Origin: Pseudomonadota bacterium
Lineage (GTDB): Bacteria > Pseudomonadota > Alphaproteobacteria > Micropepsales > Micropepsaceae
Length of the DNA: 48,980 nt
Assembly: GCA_021851325.1 (NCBI GenBank)
Contig: JAJZDZ010000015.1
Coordinates: 1 to 48,980, forward strand
Reading direction: 5' to 3'
Part shown: piece after piece, positions 16,199-25,178 of the stretch
How positions within the stretch are numbered: position 1 is the stretch's first letter
Layout: every line of letters begins with the position of its first letter
Notes under the pieces: generated by a model
Told to the model about the DNA's origin: nothing
The model's input: the letters and a program-made list of their open reading frames with translations, nothing else
Database searches by the model: none
Position numbers and translations under genes: made by a program

Positions 16199-16390
16199 AT
16201 GGACGCTCCTATTCACGCAGCAAACCAAGTCGACAAGGGTGAGGCACTTCCTCGCCTTATTGCCATTGTGGCGGGTGTTCTTATTCTCGCCGTAGCAGTG
16301 GCTGTTATAGTGTATTCGGGTATTTGGAATCCGCCGGCAACGACCGTGAAAATGGTCCATTCAGCGCCGCAGACCCAGCAGAACGGGTAG
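16199..16390 (+). CDS. small single-span membrane protein
   Basis: 63 residues from the ATG at 16199. A charged N-terminus of ~18 residues is followed by one span (LIAIVAGVLILAVAVAVIVY, about 20-40) and a polar tail with a NPPATTVKMVHS segment. No family is recognised. It resembles the preceding 64-residue protein in size and plan but not in sequence. An AT-rich stretch with TATATT lies about 75 bases upstream, so it may have its own promoter. It ends 46 bases from the convergent spoVR gene. Confidence 0.55.
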   Translation: MDAPIHAANQVDKGEALPRLIAIVAGVLILAVAVAVIVYSGIWNPPATTVKMVHSAPQTQQNG

Positions 16391-16436
16391 GTCTCCTGAG
16401 CGCAAGGGCGGTGGGCCGCTGGCCGCAAGGCCAGGG

Positions 16437-17924
16437 CTAGTCCGCCCTTTCGTCCTCAAGTTCCACGTCATGGCCCCAGAGCCGGCGGATGTGGGCGCGC
16501 ACCTGTTCCTTGCTCGTGCGATGGAGCGGCACGCCGCGGTGGGGCTTAAAGGTCAGGTAGAGGGTTCGTGAACTCTGCAGGTCGGCGCGCGCCACCTGAA
16601 TATTGGGATCGGCGAGAGCGACATCATAGAGGCGGGCGAGGGCGGCGCGGGTGTCGCGGTAGCCGCGTTCATCATGGATGTGGGTGACGTCGTAGGCACC
16701 GGCACCGGCTTTGTCATGGAGTGCGAAGAGGCGAAGCTGGCGCATCAGGTGCGGGCTCAGAAACTGTTCAATAAAGCTCTCGTCGCGGTAGTTCGCCCAG
16801 GCATTGCGCAGCACGGTCATGTAGTCACCGCATCCAGCAAATTCCCCAAACCACTCCTTATCCTCAGCGGTTGGATGTTCGGCGATGCGCTTGATATCAG
16901 CCATCATGGCAAAGCCGAGGGCATAGGGGTTGAGGCCCGAAAAGCGCGGATCGTCGAAGTCAGGCTGGAAGACGACGCTGGTATGGCTATGAAGGAATTC
17001 CAGCAGCGCACCCTCGCTGATCAGCCCTTTGTCATAGAGCCGGTTCATGATGGTGTAGTGGATGAAGGTGGCGCAGCCTTCGTTCATCACCTTGGTCTGG
17101 CGCTGGGGATAGAAGTACTGGGCCAGGCTGCGCACGATGCGCAGGATCTCGCGCTGCCATGGGCGCAGGCTCGGTGAGTTCTTCTCGAGAAAATAGAGGA
17201 TGTTTTCCTCCGGAAGCTTGCTCTCGCCGGCCTCCATCTCATCGGCATCGGCGATGGCGGGAGGTGCCGCAACATCGACCCCGGCCGGAAGCGTACGCCA
17301 GAGTTCGTTATGGGCCTGCTCCTCATAGCGCAGGCGCGCGCGTACCTTTTCGCGCTGACGCTCACGCGAGGGACGCGGCGGGCGCCGGTAGCGGAATACC
17401 CCTTCGTTCATCAGGGCATGAGCTGAATCGAGTGTGAGTTCCACCTCCTCGCGGCCGTAGCGTTCCTCGCAGGCGGCGACATAACGCTTGGCAAAGGACA
17501 GGTAATCGAGGATGCCCTCCGCATCCGTCCATTGCTGGAAAAGGTAGTTGTTCTTGAAAAAATGGTTATGGCCGAAGGCTGCATGTGCCATGACGAGTGC
17601 CTGCATCGGCATGGTATTTTCTTCGAGCAGATAGCAGATGCACGGATTTGAGTTGATCACCACTTCATAGGCAAGGGCGGTGTAGCCGGCGCGGTAGAGG
17701 GACTCTTCCCGGGCGAAGAGCTTGCCGAAGGACCAGTGGCTGTACATCAGCGGCATCGCCATCGAGGAATAGGCGTCCAGCATCTGTTCGGAGGAAATCA
17801 CCTCGATCTGACTGGGATAGACATCAAGGCCAAGCTCGTTCAGGGCAATCTCCTCGATCGCCCTGAAGGTGCGGTCAAGGGTGGCAAAGTCCCATTCCGC
17901 ATCGTTGAACAGCAGACCAGTCAT
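16437..17924 (-). CDS. spoVR: SpoVR family protein (YcgB)
   Basis: 495 residues from the ATG at 17924, which has AAGGAGGAG upstream and overlaps the yeaH stop by four bases. Family features: WSFGKLFAREE, YEVVINSNPCICYLLEENTM, HAAFGHNHFFKNN, and the C-terminal HRTSKEQVRAHIRRLWGHDV. In Bacillus SpoVR is needed for the spore cortex; in proteobacteria the gene is third of prkA-yeaH-ycgB and belongs to the stationary-phase or nitrogen-stress response with no known chemistry. This organism need not sporulate. Confidence 0.93.
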   Translation of the reverse strand: MTGLLFNDAEWDFATLDRTFRAIEEIALNELGLDVYPSQIEVISSEQMLDAYSSMAMPLMYSHWSFGKLFAREESLYRAGYTALAYEVVINSNPCICYLLEENTMPMQALVMAHAAFGHNHFFKNNYLFQQWTDAEGILDYLSFAKRYVAACEERYGREEVELTLDSAHALMNEGVFRYRRPPRPSRERQREKVRARLRYEEQAHNELWRTLPAGVDVAAPPAIADADEMEAGESKLPEENILYFLEKNSPSLRPWQREILRIVRSLAQYFYPQRQTKVMNEGCATFIHYTIMNRLYDKGLISEGALLEFLHSHTSVVFQPDFDDPRFSGLNPYALGFAMMADIKRIAEHPTAEDKEWFGEFAGCGDYMTVLRNAWANYRDESFIEQFLSPHLMRQLRLFALHDKAGAGAYDVTHIHDERGYRDTRAALARLYDVALADPNIQVARADLQSSRTLYLTFKPHRGVPLHRTSKEQVRAHIRRLWGHDVELEDERAD

Positions 17925-19231
17925 CCGCTCTCCTCCTTGCGGAACAGCTCGCGAAATACCGGAAAGATGTCCGATGGCTTGGCGATACGCTTGGTGGCGA
18001 AGTTCGGCCACCGCGTGGCCAGTGCACGATAGGCGCGCCACAGTTCGGCCCCGGATTCCTCGCTCGCGAACACTTCCATCTCGCGCTCGTCGAGGATTTC
18101 GATATAGGCGTAATACTGGCACAGCGGCATGATCTGGGCGTCGAGCATCTCGACACAGTGCCGCGCATCGCCCGACTGGGTAAAGCCGTCAGAGGCCTGG
18201 GCGGCATAGATGTTCCAGTCTGCGGTGGCATAACGGGCCTTCTGTATCTCGAGCATCTTGTCGAGCGCCGTCGAGACAATGGTGCCGCCGGACTGGCGCG
18301 AGTAGAAAAACTCCTGTTCGTCCACCTCCTGGGCATCATGGGTATGACGGATGAAAACAACGTCGACCTTCTCGTAGCGACGTTTGAGAAAAAGGTGGAG
18401 AAGCATATAGAAGCGCTTGGCCAGTTCCTTCTCCCGTTCTCCCATCGAGCCGGACACATCCATCAGGCAGAACATGACCGCCTGGCTGGTCGGAATCGGC
18501 TGTTCCGTGAAGGCGTTGAACCGCACGTCGATGGGGTCGATGAAGGCAACCCATTTGCGGCGCGCATCGAGGCGCTCGATCTGCTGGCGCAGGGCCAGAA
18601 TGCGCGCCTCCTGCTCGGGCAGCTGCGGGGTTTTGCCCAGGAGTTCGTCGAGCTCGTCCACAAGGGCCTTGATCTCTGCCAGCGACGGGCGTCTGAGCGC
18701 CAGCCGGCGGCTGAAGGAATTACGCATGGTGCGCACCAGATTGATCTGGGTGGGCGCACCGGCGGTGGTGATGCCAGCCCGCCGCCAGCTGCGCTGCGTG
18801 GTCTCCTTGAGAGTCGTCCGCACGAGATTGGGCAGTTCGAGATCTTCAAAGAAGATGTCCAGGATCTCATCCTGGGTCATGGTGAACTCGAAATCATCCT
18901 CCCCGTCGCCGGAGAGCGCGGCATCCTTGCCGCCACCACCTGCCCCGGACGGTGGCTTTTTGATCTCATCGCCCGGGGTGTACTCTCTGTTGCCCGGCAG
19001 CACGAAATCACGCTCGCCGCCTTCAGCGGGATCAAGACGAAAGCGTGGTTCAGAGGTTCCCCGGGTCGAGATTTTGACCTTGCGGGCCCTGTCGACGTCG
19101 CCAACCGCGGCATCTTTAAGCGATTTCTGCACCGCATCGCGGATCTGGGCACGCGCCCGGCGCAAGAAGCGCTGGCGGTTGCCCAGGCTCTTGCCCTTCG
19201 GATTGAGCCTTCGATCGATGAAGTGGGTCAA
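17921..19231 (-). CDS. yeaH: YeaH/YhbH family protein, VWA-like
   Basis: 436 residues, close to the Escherichia coli length of 427. The start is taken as a TTG at 19231 because the family begins with THFIDRRLNPKGKS and an AAGGCGGG site lies inside the end of prkA; no ATG or GTG fits. The middle has a DUF444 charged region. The C-terminal half has a von Willebrand A-like fold with the metal site DVSGSMGEREKELAK, then the FIRHTHDAQEVDEQEFF and SGGTIVSTAL stretches. It acts with the PrkA kinase in stress survival; the mechanism is unknown. Four-base overlap with spoVR. Confidence 0.92.
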   Translation of the reverse strand: MTHFIDRRLNPKGKSLGNRQRFLRRARAQIRDAVQKSLKDAAVGDVDRARKVKISTRGTSEPRFRLDPAEGGERDFVLPGNREYTPGDEIKKPPSGAGGGGKDAALSGDGEDDFEFTMTQDEILDIFFEDLELPNLVRTTLKETTQRSWRRAGITTAGAPTQINLVRTMRNSFSRRLALRRPSLAEIKALVDELDELLGKTPQLPEQEARILALRQQIERLDARRKWVAFIDPIDVRFNAFTEQPIPTSQAVMFCLMDVSGSMGEREKELAKRFYMLLHLFLKRRYEKVDVVFIRHTHDAQEVDEQEFFYSRQSGGTIVSTALDKMLEIQKARYATADWNIYAAQASDGFTQSGDARHCVEMLDAQIMPLCQYYAYIEILDEREMEVFASEESGAELWRAYRALATRWPNFATKRIAKPSDIFPVFRELFRKEESG

Positions 19232-19232
19232 A

Positions 19233-21176
19233 TCAGCCCGCCTTGTAGACCCGCATGTACCATTCAACCAGGCGCCGCACCTGACGCGGGGTGTAACCGC
19301 GCGCCAGCATGCGCTTGACGAACTCATTGTGCTTGGTCTGGGTATCGCTGTCCTTCTTGGAGTCGAAGCTGATGACCGGCAGCAGATCCTCGAACTGGGT
19401 GAACATACGCTTTTCGATAACCGTGCGTATCTTTTCATAGGCGGTCCAGGCCGGGTTCTTGCCTTCGTTCTGGGCCCGATAGCGCAAGGCGAATTTCACC
19501 ACCTCGTTGCGGAAATCCTTGGGATTGGCAATACCGGCAGGCTTTTCGACCTTGCTGAGCTCGGTATCAAGCGCGCCGCGATCCAGCAGCTGACCGGTGT
19601 CCGCGTCCTTGTAGTCCTGATCTTCGATCCAGGCGTCCGCGTAGGCGATATAGCGGTCGAACAGGTTCTGCCCGTATTCACCATAGGATTCGAGATAGGC
19701 CTTCTGGATCTCCTTGCCGATGAATTCCGAATAGCGCTGGGAAATTTCCACCTTTATGAACTCGAGATATCTCTTCTCAAGGTCATCAGGATACTGCTCG
19801 CGCTTGATTGCCTGCTCGAGGATATACATCAGGTGAACCGGGTCGGCCCCGACTTCAGCAACGTCGTAGTTGAAGGTTTCCGAAAGCGTTTTGTAGGCAA
19901 AGCGGGTAGAAATTCCGGTCATGCCCTCATCAACGCCGGCGGCATCCTTGTACTCCTGCAGCGTGCGGGCCTTGGGGTCAGTGTCCTTCAGCTTCTCACC
20001 ATCATAGACCCGCATCTTGGACGTCAGATTGGAGTTTTCGTGTTCCTTGAGCCGGGTCATGACGCAGAATTTGGCCAGCATTTCCAGGGTTTCCGGGGCG
20101 CAGGGAGCCTTGCCAAGATCGCTGGCAGTGAGAAGTTTTCGGTAGATCTGGGCTTCTTCGGTTACCCGGAGGCAATAAGGTACCGTAACCACACTGATGC
20201 GGTCGAGGAACGCCTCATTGTTCTTGTTGGTCTTGAATACCTGCCACTCGGCTTCATTGGAATGGGCAAGGATGATGCCGTTGAACGGAATGGGGCCCAG
20301 GGTCTCGGTACCGATATAATTGCCTTCCTGCGTTGCCGTCAGAAGCGGGTGCAGCACCTTGATCGGAGCCTTGAACATTTCGACGAATTCCAGAAGTCCC
20401 TGATTGGCACGGCATAAGCCGCCGGAGAACGCGTAGGCATCCGGATCGTTCTGGCTGAAATGTTCGAGCTGGCGAATGTCGACCTTGCCGACGAGAGAGG
20501 AAATGTCCTGGTTGTTCTCGTCACCCGGTTCGGTCTTGGCGATGGCGATCTGACGCAACTTCGAGGGATAGAGGCGTGCAACCTCGAATTTGGAGATGTC
20601 GCCGCCAAAGTCATCCAGTCGCTTGACGGCCCAGGGGCTCATCACTCCGCCCAGGCGGTGGCGCTCGATGCCATAGCGCTCGCTCAGCAGATTGGTGAGT
20701 TCGGTTGAGCGGAAAAGGCCGAGCGGGCTTTCAAATACCGGACTGATCTGCTCACCCGCCTTCAGAACGTAGATGGGGTAGGTCTCCATCAGATCCTTGA
20801 GCCGCTCGGCGAGCGAAGATTTGCCCCCGCCGACCGGTCCCAGCAGATAGAGAATCTGCCGCTTTTCTTCGAGCCCCTGCGCCGCATGCTTAAAGTAGCC
20901 CACGATGCGCTCAATGGTGTCTTCCATGCCATAGAAGCCAGCAAACGCCTTGTAGGTCTTGATCGTGCGGTTGAAAAAAATCCGTCCCAGGCGGGAATCC
21001 TGGGCTGTGTCGATCAGCTCAGGCTCTCCGATCGCTGCCACCATTCGCTCGGCCGGAGTGGCATAAAGCATCTTGTCGTCGCGCGCCGCCAGCAACCAGT
21101 CGCGTAAGGACATGCTCTCGAAACGCTCTCGGGCATAGTCGCGGAAGAAGATGTCAAAAACATCAAGCGTGCTCAT
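19233..21176 (-). CDS. prkA: PrkA serine protein kinase / AAA protein
   Basis: 647 residues, full length. It has an N-terminal AAA domain with Walker A GPVGGGKSS at 113-121 and the GIILAHSNEAEW segment, and a C-terminal PrkA kinase-like domain (LEKRYLEFIKVEISQRYSEF to the end). The ATG has AGGAGG upstream. PrkA (YeaG) phosphorylates itself and other proteins and modulates stress and nitrogen-starvation responses; some members also act as AAA proteases. It is first in prkA-yeaH-spoVR, with one intervening base to the yeaH TTG start, so translation is probably coupled. Confidence 0.95.
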   Translation of the reverse strand: MSTLDVFDIFFRDYARERFESMSLRDWLLAARDDKMLYATPAERMVAAIGEPELIDTAQDSRLGRIFFNRTIKTYKAFAGFYGMEDTIERIVGYFKHAAQGLEEKRQILYLLGPVGGGKSSLAERLKDLMETYPIYVLKAGEQISPVFESPLGLFRSTELTNLLSERYGIERHRLGGVMSPWAVKRLDDFGGDISKFEVARLYPSKLRQIAIAKTEPGDENNQDISSLVGKVDIRQLEHFSQNDPDAYAFSGGLCRANQGLLEFVEMFKAPIKVLHPLLTATQEGNYIGTETLGPIPFNGIILAHSNEAEWQVFKTNKNNEAFLDRISVVTVPYCLRVTEEAQIYRKLLTASDLGKAPCAPETLEMLAKFCVMTRLKEHENSNLTSKMRVYDGEKLKDTDPKARTLQEYKDAAGVDEGMTGISTRFAYKTLSETFNYDVAEVGADPVHLMYILEQAIKREQYPDDLEKRYLEFIKVEISQRYSEFIGKEIQKAYLESYGEYGQNLFDRYIAYADAWIEDQDYKDADTGQLLDRGALDTELSKVEKPAGIANPKDFRNEVVKFALRYRAQNEGKNPAWTAYEKIRTVIEKRMFTQFEDLLPVISFDSKKDSDTQTKHNEFVKRMLARGYTPRQVRRLVEWYMRVYKAG

Positions 21177-21714
21177 TCACCAGCCTCCTGTTACGTCTCG
21201 CACGCCCACCACAACTTCACTGTGTGGCCCTTCGCAGACATGACAAGACGAGTGCCGCTCCGCTGTCCTAGGTTTTCTCACCCCCCATGTAACAATTCAT
21301 TGTCTTGCATCATGTTCCCGCGCATATGACCGGGATCAATCTCTGTCACGCGCCGGACAGGTCGCGCGTTCCACTGTGCAATGCGGTATGGGACCTTCAG
21401 CCTCATCGCGTCATCCGCAGCATGGGTCCATCGACTGCATGCAATGTACCCGCGACAAAAAGTGTAATGCGCTTTGAGGAAAAAGAAAGGCCGCTTAAGG
21501 GCGTTTCTGCGTTACTGAGCAATGGCGCACAGTATTTAACCGTGCGGTCAGAGATTTGTGTGTGCATCTTGGGCAGACTGCCCGTTCCGCAAGCGCCGGG
21601 GCCTGCGTAAGGCTCGGCTGGCAGCGGTCATGAGGTGGACTGATTCGTCATGCAGACGGCAGTCGCTGCGAAAAGCCTCTTGCCCGCTGGCAGGAAGTTG
21701 GGGAAGCTTGGCGA
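21177..21714. other. 538-base divergent intergenic region
   Basis: Lies between prkA (left) and the acetyltransferase (right). It must hold the prkA operon promoter, but I see no clean EcfG (GGAAC-N16/17-GTT) or sigma-54 element; a GGAAC on the minus strand near 21318 has unsuitable spacing. A 101-codon rightward frame at 21305 has no ribosome site and no recognisable features, and I do not call it. The stretch 21460-21540 is purine-rich. Confidence 0.5.
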
Positions 21715-22257
21715 ATGGATGATGTAGCAATAGCGGTCCGCGAGGCACGGCCCCAGGATGCACCCGGCGTAGCTGCCGTGTATATAAGTTCCTGGCATGA
21801 CACCTATGCCGGGATCCTGCCGACGCAACTTCTGTGCGCGATGACGCCTTCGGGACAGACCGCGCGCTGGCGCGCCACGATTGGCGCCGGTGGACGCGAG
21901 CGGGTGCTGGTGGCTGAGCAGAGTGCAGCCGGCATTGTGGGCATGACGAGTTATGGGCCCGCCCGTGATGCGGTGGGCGGCCATGATGGCGAAATCTATA
22001 CGCTCTATGTGGATCCCAACTATTTCGGCTGCGGCATTGGTCGTGCGCTCCTCGGTTCCGCCTTTGCCGAGTTGGGGCGGCGCGGCTGTTCCTCCTGTAT
22101 CATCTGGGCGCACGCCAAAAACCCGGCGCGGTTCTTCTACGAAGCCATGGGCGGACGGCAGGTTGCCCAGAGGCGGATCCGGATGATGGGCGATGTCGTT
22201 CCGGAGACCGCATTCGGCTGGTCGCGCCTTGCACTGGCGCCGCGCACCGCCCATTAG
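21715..22257 (+). CDS. GNAT family N-acetyltransferase
   Basis: 180 residues with the GNAT fold. The N-terminal IAVREARPQDAPGVAAVY strand-helix leads into WHDTYAGILP. Motif A is IYTLYVDPNYFGCGIGRALL, with the acetyl-CoA loop as YFGCGIGRA. Motif B includes WAHAKNPARFFYEAMGG. This layout is common in small-molecule acetyltransferases annotated as RimI-like or ribosomal, but the substrate cannot be read from sequence. The stop overlaps the stop of convergent sixA. Confidence 0.85.
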   Translation: MDDVAIAVREARPQDAPGVAAVYISSWHDTYAGILPTQLLCAMTPSGQTARWRATIGAGGRERVLVAEQSAAGIVGMTSYGPARDAVGGHDGEIYTLYVDPNYFGCGIGRALLGSAFAELGRRGCSSCIIWAHAKNPARFFYEAMGGRQVAQRRIRMMGDVVPETAFGWSRLALAPRTAH

Positions 22258-22784
22258 CGCAAGCCGGGAAGATCCTTGGGCCGCAGGAACGCACCCAGGG
22301 TCCCGCTTTTAGGGACAAGCTCGCTCCAGGACGAAAACGGAAGTTCGATCACCGCAAGAGCACAGGTCGGGAACTTGGCGACCATGAGGGCCCGTCTTGT
22401 CCGTTCTTCGCGATCAGCTTCGCCATTGAGCATCATGGCTGCGCAATCGGCGAGGCCGGGGTTGTGGCCGATGACGAGGACGCGCTCGAGGCTTGGTTCA
22501 AGCGATGTCAGCCGGCCGAAAATCTCCTTCCAGCTGGCCAGATAGAGCGCCTCCTCGATGCGAATGGCGGGCTCGCCGAGAGCTGGTGCCAGAAGGGCAA
22601 GGGTGCTGCGCGTGCGCAAGGAGGGGGAGCACAGTATGAGCTGCGGGATCAGCGCACGCCGCCGCAGGACAGCGCCCATGGCGGTGGCATCGCGCTTGCC
22701 GCGCAGGCTGAGCGGGCGGTCAAGATCATCGAGCGACGGCTCGCTTTCCGCCTTGGCATGGCGCAGCAACAGCAGCTGCTTCAT
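22254..22784 (-). CDS. sixA: phosphohistidine phosphatase SixA-type
   Basis: 176 residues, short histidine-phosphatase family. The catalytic LLLRHAKAE motif is at the start, with the second half-site VIGHNPGL near 105; both are needed for the phosphohistidine intermediate. LSLRGKRDATAMG matches SixA proteins. SixA removes phosphate from histidine phosphotransfer domains in E. coli (ArcB, or the nitrogen PTS protein NPr); the target here is unknown. A good AAGGGGAG site precedes the ATG. It follows the TerB-like gene with a 33-base gap and is probably co-transcribed. Confidence 0.88.
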   Translation of the reverse strand: MKQLLLLRHAKAESEPSLDDLDRPLSLRGKRDATAMGAVLRRRALIPQLILCSPSLRTRSTLALLAPALGEPAIRIEEALYLASWKEIFGRLTSLEPSLERVLVIGHNPGLADCAAMMLNGEADREERTRRALMVAKFPTCALAVIELPFSSWSELVPKSGTLGAFLRPKDLPGLR

Positions 22785-22817
22785 GGGACTCCCCTTCCGG
22801 TCGGTTGCCGGCCTGGC

Positions 22818-23228
22818 TCAGGCCGTCTGCAGGCGGGCGCGGGCCGCCCGTTCCAGCGCTGCGGTGACAAGGTGGTCAAGGCCCAGTGCCTGACGCAGCC
22901 GGTCCAGGATCCGGAGTTCTTCCGGGCGCACCCGGTGATCGCTGAATGCGACATCCAGGGCGAGCAGATAGGCGGTTTCCTTGAGCGGTTCAGACAGGGC
23001 CTCGCTCACCAGTCCGAGGACCGCGTTAAGCCCGTCGGACTCGGCAAGGATGGCGCCGCATTCCTGGGCCGTGCGCAGCAGGTGAGCCCGCTCGAAATTG
23101 GCAAAGGCTGGCAGATCCCGCACCCGGGCGGCGATGGCATTAATTTCCGTATCGTCCATGTTGCCGTCGGCGGCCGAGACGGTGACCATGACATAAATGA
23201 GGGCGGCCTGAGGGCTGATGGCGGTCAT
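22818..23228 (-). CDS. TerB-like (tellurite resistance family) protein
   Basis: 136 residues from the ATG at 23228; a TTG two codons earlier is an alternative. It is all-helical with the TerB-type acidic pattern: VSAADGNMDDTEINAIAARV in the first half and LDVAFSDHRVRPEELRIL in the second. Each half has a D-x-x-(h)-x-x-x-E metal-site-like motif. Stand-alone TerB-like proteins are mostly uncharacterised and a link to tellurite is not implied. Convergent or divergent partners do not suggest a pathway. Confidence 0.8.
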   Translation of the reverse strand: MTAISPQAALIYVMVTVSAADGNMDDTEINAIAARVRDLPAFANFERAHLLRTAQECGAILAESDGLNAVLGLVSEALSEPLKETAYLLALDVAFSDHRVRPEELRILDRLRQALGLDHLVTAALERAARARLQTA

Positions 23229-23331
23229 GCGCAAAAGGTTCCATGTACTGGGTTCCGGGCGACGTTATGCGGCTTGACCGGGCACAGCAAGGCGGGCGAA
23301 TTCTCCACCCGCAAACGAGAGGCAGGTTCTG

Positions 23332-24522
23332 ATGGCAACTCACAAGGACGAGGGCGCCTGGCGTCCGCGCACCCGCGCCGTGCGCGGCGGGCAGCTGCGG
23401 TCGGCCTTCCAGGAAACCGCTGAGGGGCTGTTTCTGACCTCCGGCTATGCCTATGAGGGGCCAGAAGAAGCGGAAGCAAGGTTCCAGGGCGCCCAGGGCT
23501 TTACCTATACGCGCTATGGCAATCCCACCGTGCAGATGTTCGAGGAACGCCTGGCCGCTCTGGAGGGAGCGCCCTGCGCGCGCGCGACCGCCTCCGGCAT
23601 GGCGGCCGTCACTGCGGCGCTGATGTGCTCGGTCAAGAGCGGCGACCACATCGTGGCGGCCAGAGCCATGTTTGGCGCCTGCCGCTATGTCATCGAGCAG
23701 GTTTTGGGGCGCTTCGGCGTGACCTCAACCCTGGTTGACGGCAGCGACGTAGGAGCCTGGGCCGGAGCGATCCGTGCCAACACCCGGCTCCTGTTCTGCG
23801 AAACCCCCGCCAATCCCACGCTCGACATTGTGGATCTGCGGGCGGTCAGCAAACTGGCGCATTCTGCCGGTGCGCGCCTGATCGTCGACAATGCGTTCGC
23901 CTCTCCGGCGTTGCAGCGGCCCTTTGCGTTCGGCGCCGATATCGTGGTGCATTCCACCACCAAATATGTCGACGGCCAGGGACGCTGCCTGGGCGGGATG
24001 GTCCTCTGCCACGAGGATTTTCTGGTCGATCATCTGCAGACTTTCCTGCGCAATACCGGTCCCGCAATCAGCCCCTTCAATGCCTGGGTTCATCTGAAGA
24101 GCCTCGAAACCCTGGATCTGCGGATGCGGGCGCACTGCGACAATGCCGAGCACGTCGCGGAATTTCTCAGCCGCCAGCAAAGGATCCGAAGCGTGCGCTA
24201 TCCCTTCCGCTCCGATCATCCCCAGGCAGCTCTTGCCCGGACGCAGATGAGCGGCGGCGGCGGCGTGGTGACCTTCGAGATCGATGGCGGTAAGGAAGCT
24301 GCGTTTGTTCTGGCCCGTCGGCTCAAACTGATCGACATCTCCAATAATCTGGGCGATGCCAAGAGCCTCATCACCCATCCTGCGACGACCACGCACCAGC
24401 GCCTGACACCGGAGGCGCGCGCGGAATTGGGCATCAGCGATGGCATGTTGCGCCTCAGCGTCGGGCTCGAAGATCCAGAAGATGTGTGTGCCGATCTCGC
24501 CCAGGCTCTCGGAGCCGCGTGA
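23332..24522 (+). CDS. metZ: O-succinyl/O-acetylhomoserine sulfhydrylase
   Basis: 396 residues, Cys/Met-metabolism PLP family. The PLP lysine is K211 in VHSTTKYVDGQGRCLGG, and the YTRYGNPTVQMFEERLAALEG segment is typical of MetZ. MetZ makes homocysteine from sulfide and an acylhomoserine. The family name implies O-succinylhomoserine, but the metA gene of this window has the acetyl-type residue (Glu111), so the physiological substrate may be O-acetylhomoserine. GAGAGG precedes the ATG. The gene is separate from metA by about 3.3 kb. Confidence 0.9.
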   Translation: MATHKDEGAWRPRTRAVRGGQLRSAFQETAEGLFLTSGYAYEGPEEAEARFQGAQGFTYTRYGNPTVQMFEERLAALEGAPCARATASGMAAVTAALMCSVKSGDHIVAARAMFGACRYVIEQVLGRFGVTSTLVDGSDVGAWAGAIRANTRLLFCETPANPTLDIVDLRAVSKLAHSAGARLIVDNAFASPALQRPFAFGADIVVHSTTKYVDGQGRCLGGMVLCHEDFLVDHLQTFLRNTGPAISPFNAWVHLKSLETLDLRMRAHCDNAEHVAEFLSRQQRIRSVRYPFRSDHPQAALARTQMSGGGGVVTFEIDGGKEAAFVLARRLKLIDISNNLGDAKSLITHPATTTHQRLTPEARAELGISDGMLRLSVGLEDPEDVCADLAQALGAA

Positions 24523-24651
24523 AGGCCGCAACCGGTCAGGGCAGCGTCCACAGGCGTTCCGTCCGGCCCGCGCGGCAGGGGCCGGAGCCTGCGGCCCGGG
24601 GCGTCGCGCTCTGCTATTCTGGCTAAAGCCAAACCGGGGGGGGAGAGGGTG

Positions 24652-25110
24652 ATGAGCATTCACCAGGCTGGCGTACGCTGGCAGCATCAGGGCGGCGCCT
24701 TCACCTATGACCGCTATAGCCGGGATCACGACATGGTATTCAAGCAGGGCCAGCTGGTGGTCGCCGGCTCCGCGGCACCGCAGTTCAGGGGCAGTGCGCA
24801 CTGCATTGATCCTGAGGAGGCTTTTGTTGCGGCGCTGGCTTCCTGTCACATGCTGAGCTTTCTGGCGATCTGCGCCCGCAAGCGCATCGCGGTGGAAAGC
24901 TATGAGGATGACGCCGAGGGCGTACTCGACAAGGGCGAAGAGGGCAGGCTGTGCCTGACAGAGGTACGGCTGAAGCCGCGAATTCGTTTTGCCCCCGGCC
25001 AGGAGCCTGCGCCACAGGAGCTGTCCGCGCTGCACCATCGCGCCCATGCCGAGTGCTTCATCGCCAACTCGGTGCGGACGCAGGTACGGGTCATCGCGGC
25101 GCAGGGGTAA
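24652..25110 (+). CDS. OsmC-family protein (second copy)
   Basis: 152 residues from the ATG at 24652, preceded by GGGAGAGG. Redox cysteines are C65 in ALASCHMLSFLAICARK and C135 in HAECFIANSVRT. This subgroup (FTYDRYSRDH at the start) is distant from the OsmC at 12251. It likely reduces organic peroxides. The gene follows metZ and precedes apaG; no operon link is clear. Confidence 0.87.
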   Translation: MSIHQAGVRWQHQGGAFTYDRYSRDHDMVFKQGQLVVAGSAAPQFRGSAHCIDPEEAFVAALASCHMLSFLAICARKRIAVESYEDDAEGVLDKGEEGRLCLTEVRLKPRIRFAPGQEPAPQELSALHHRAHAECFIANSVRTQVRVIAAQG

Positions 25111-25178
25111 GGGAACTTAATCCTCTGCAACTTTAGGCACCCTTGCGCGAGCTGTGCCTCCGGGGCGATACTGTAAAA

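Noticed and set aside
18417..20417. Rightward 666-codon frame across yeaH and prkA
   Set aside because: Shadow of two strongly conserved minus-strand genes; composition is not protein-like.
21300..21320. EcfG general-stress promoter upstream of prkA
   Set aside because: A GGAAC exists on the minus strand, but the nearest GTT is about 20 bases away, not 16-17.
21305..21610. 101-codon frame between prkA and the acetyltransferase
   Set aside because: No ribosome site or known motif; cysteine/arginine-rich mix typical of chance frames.
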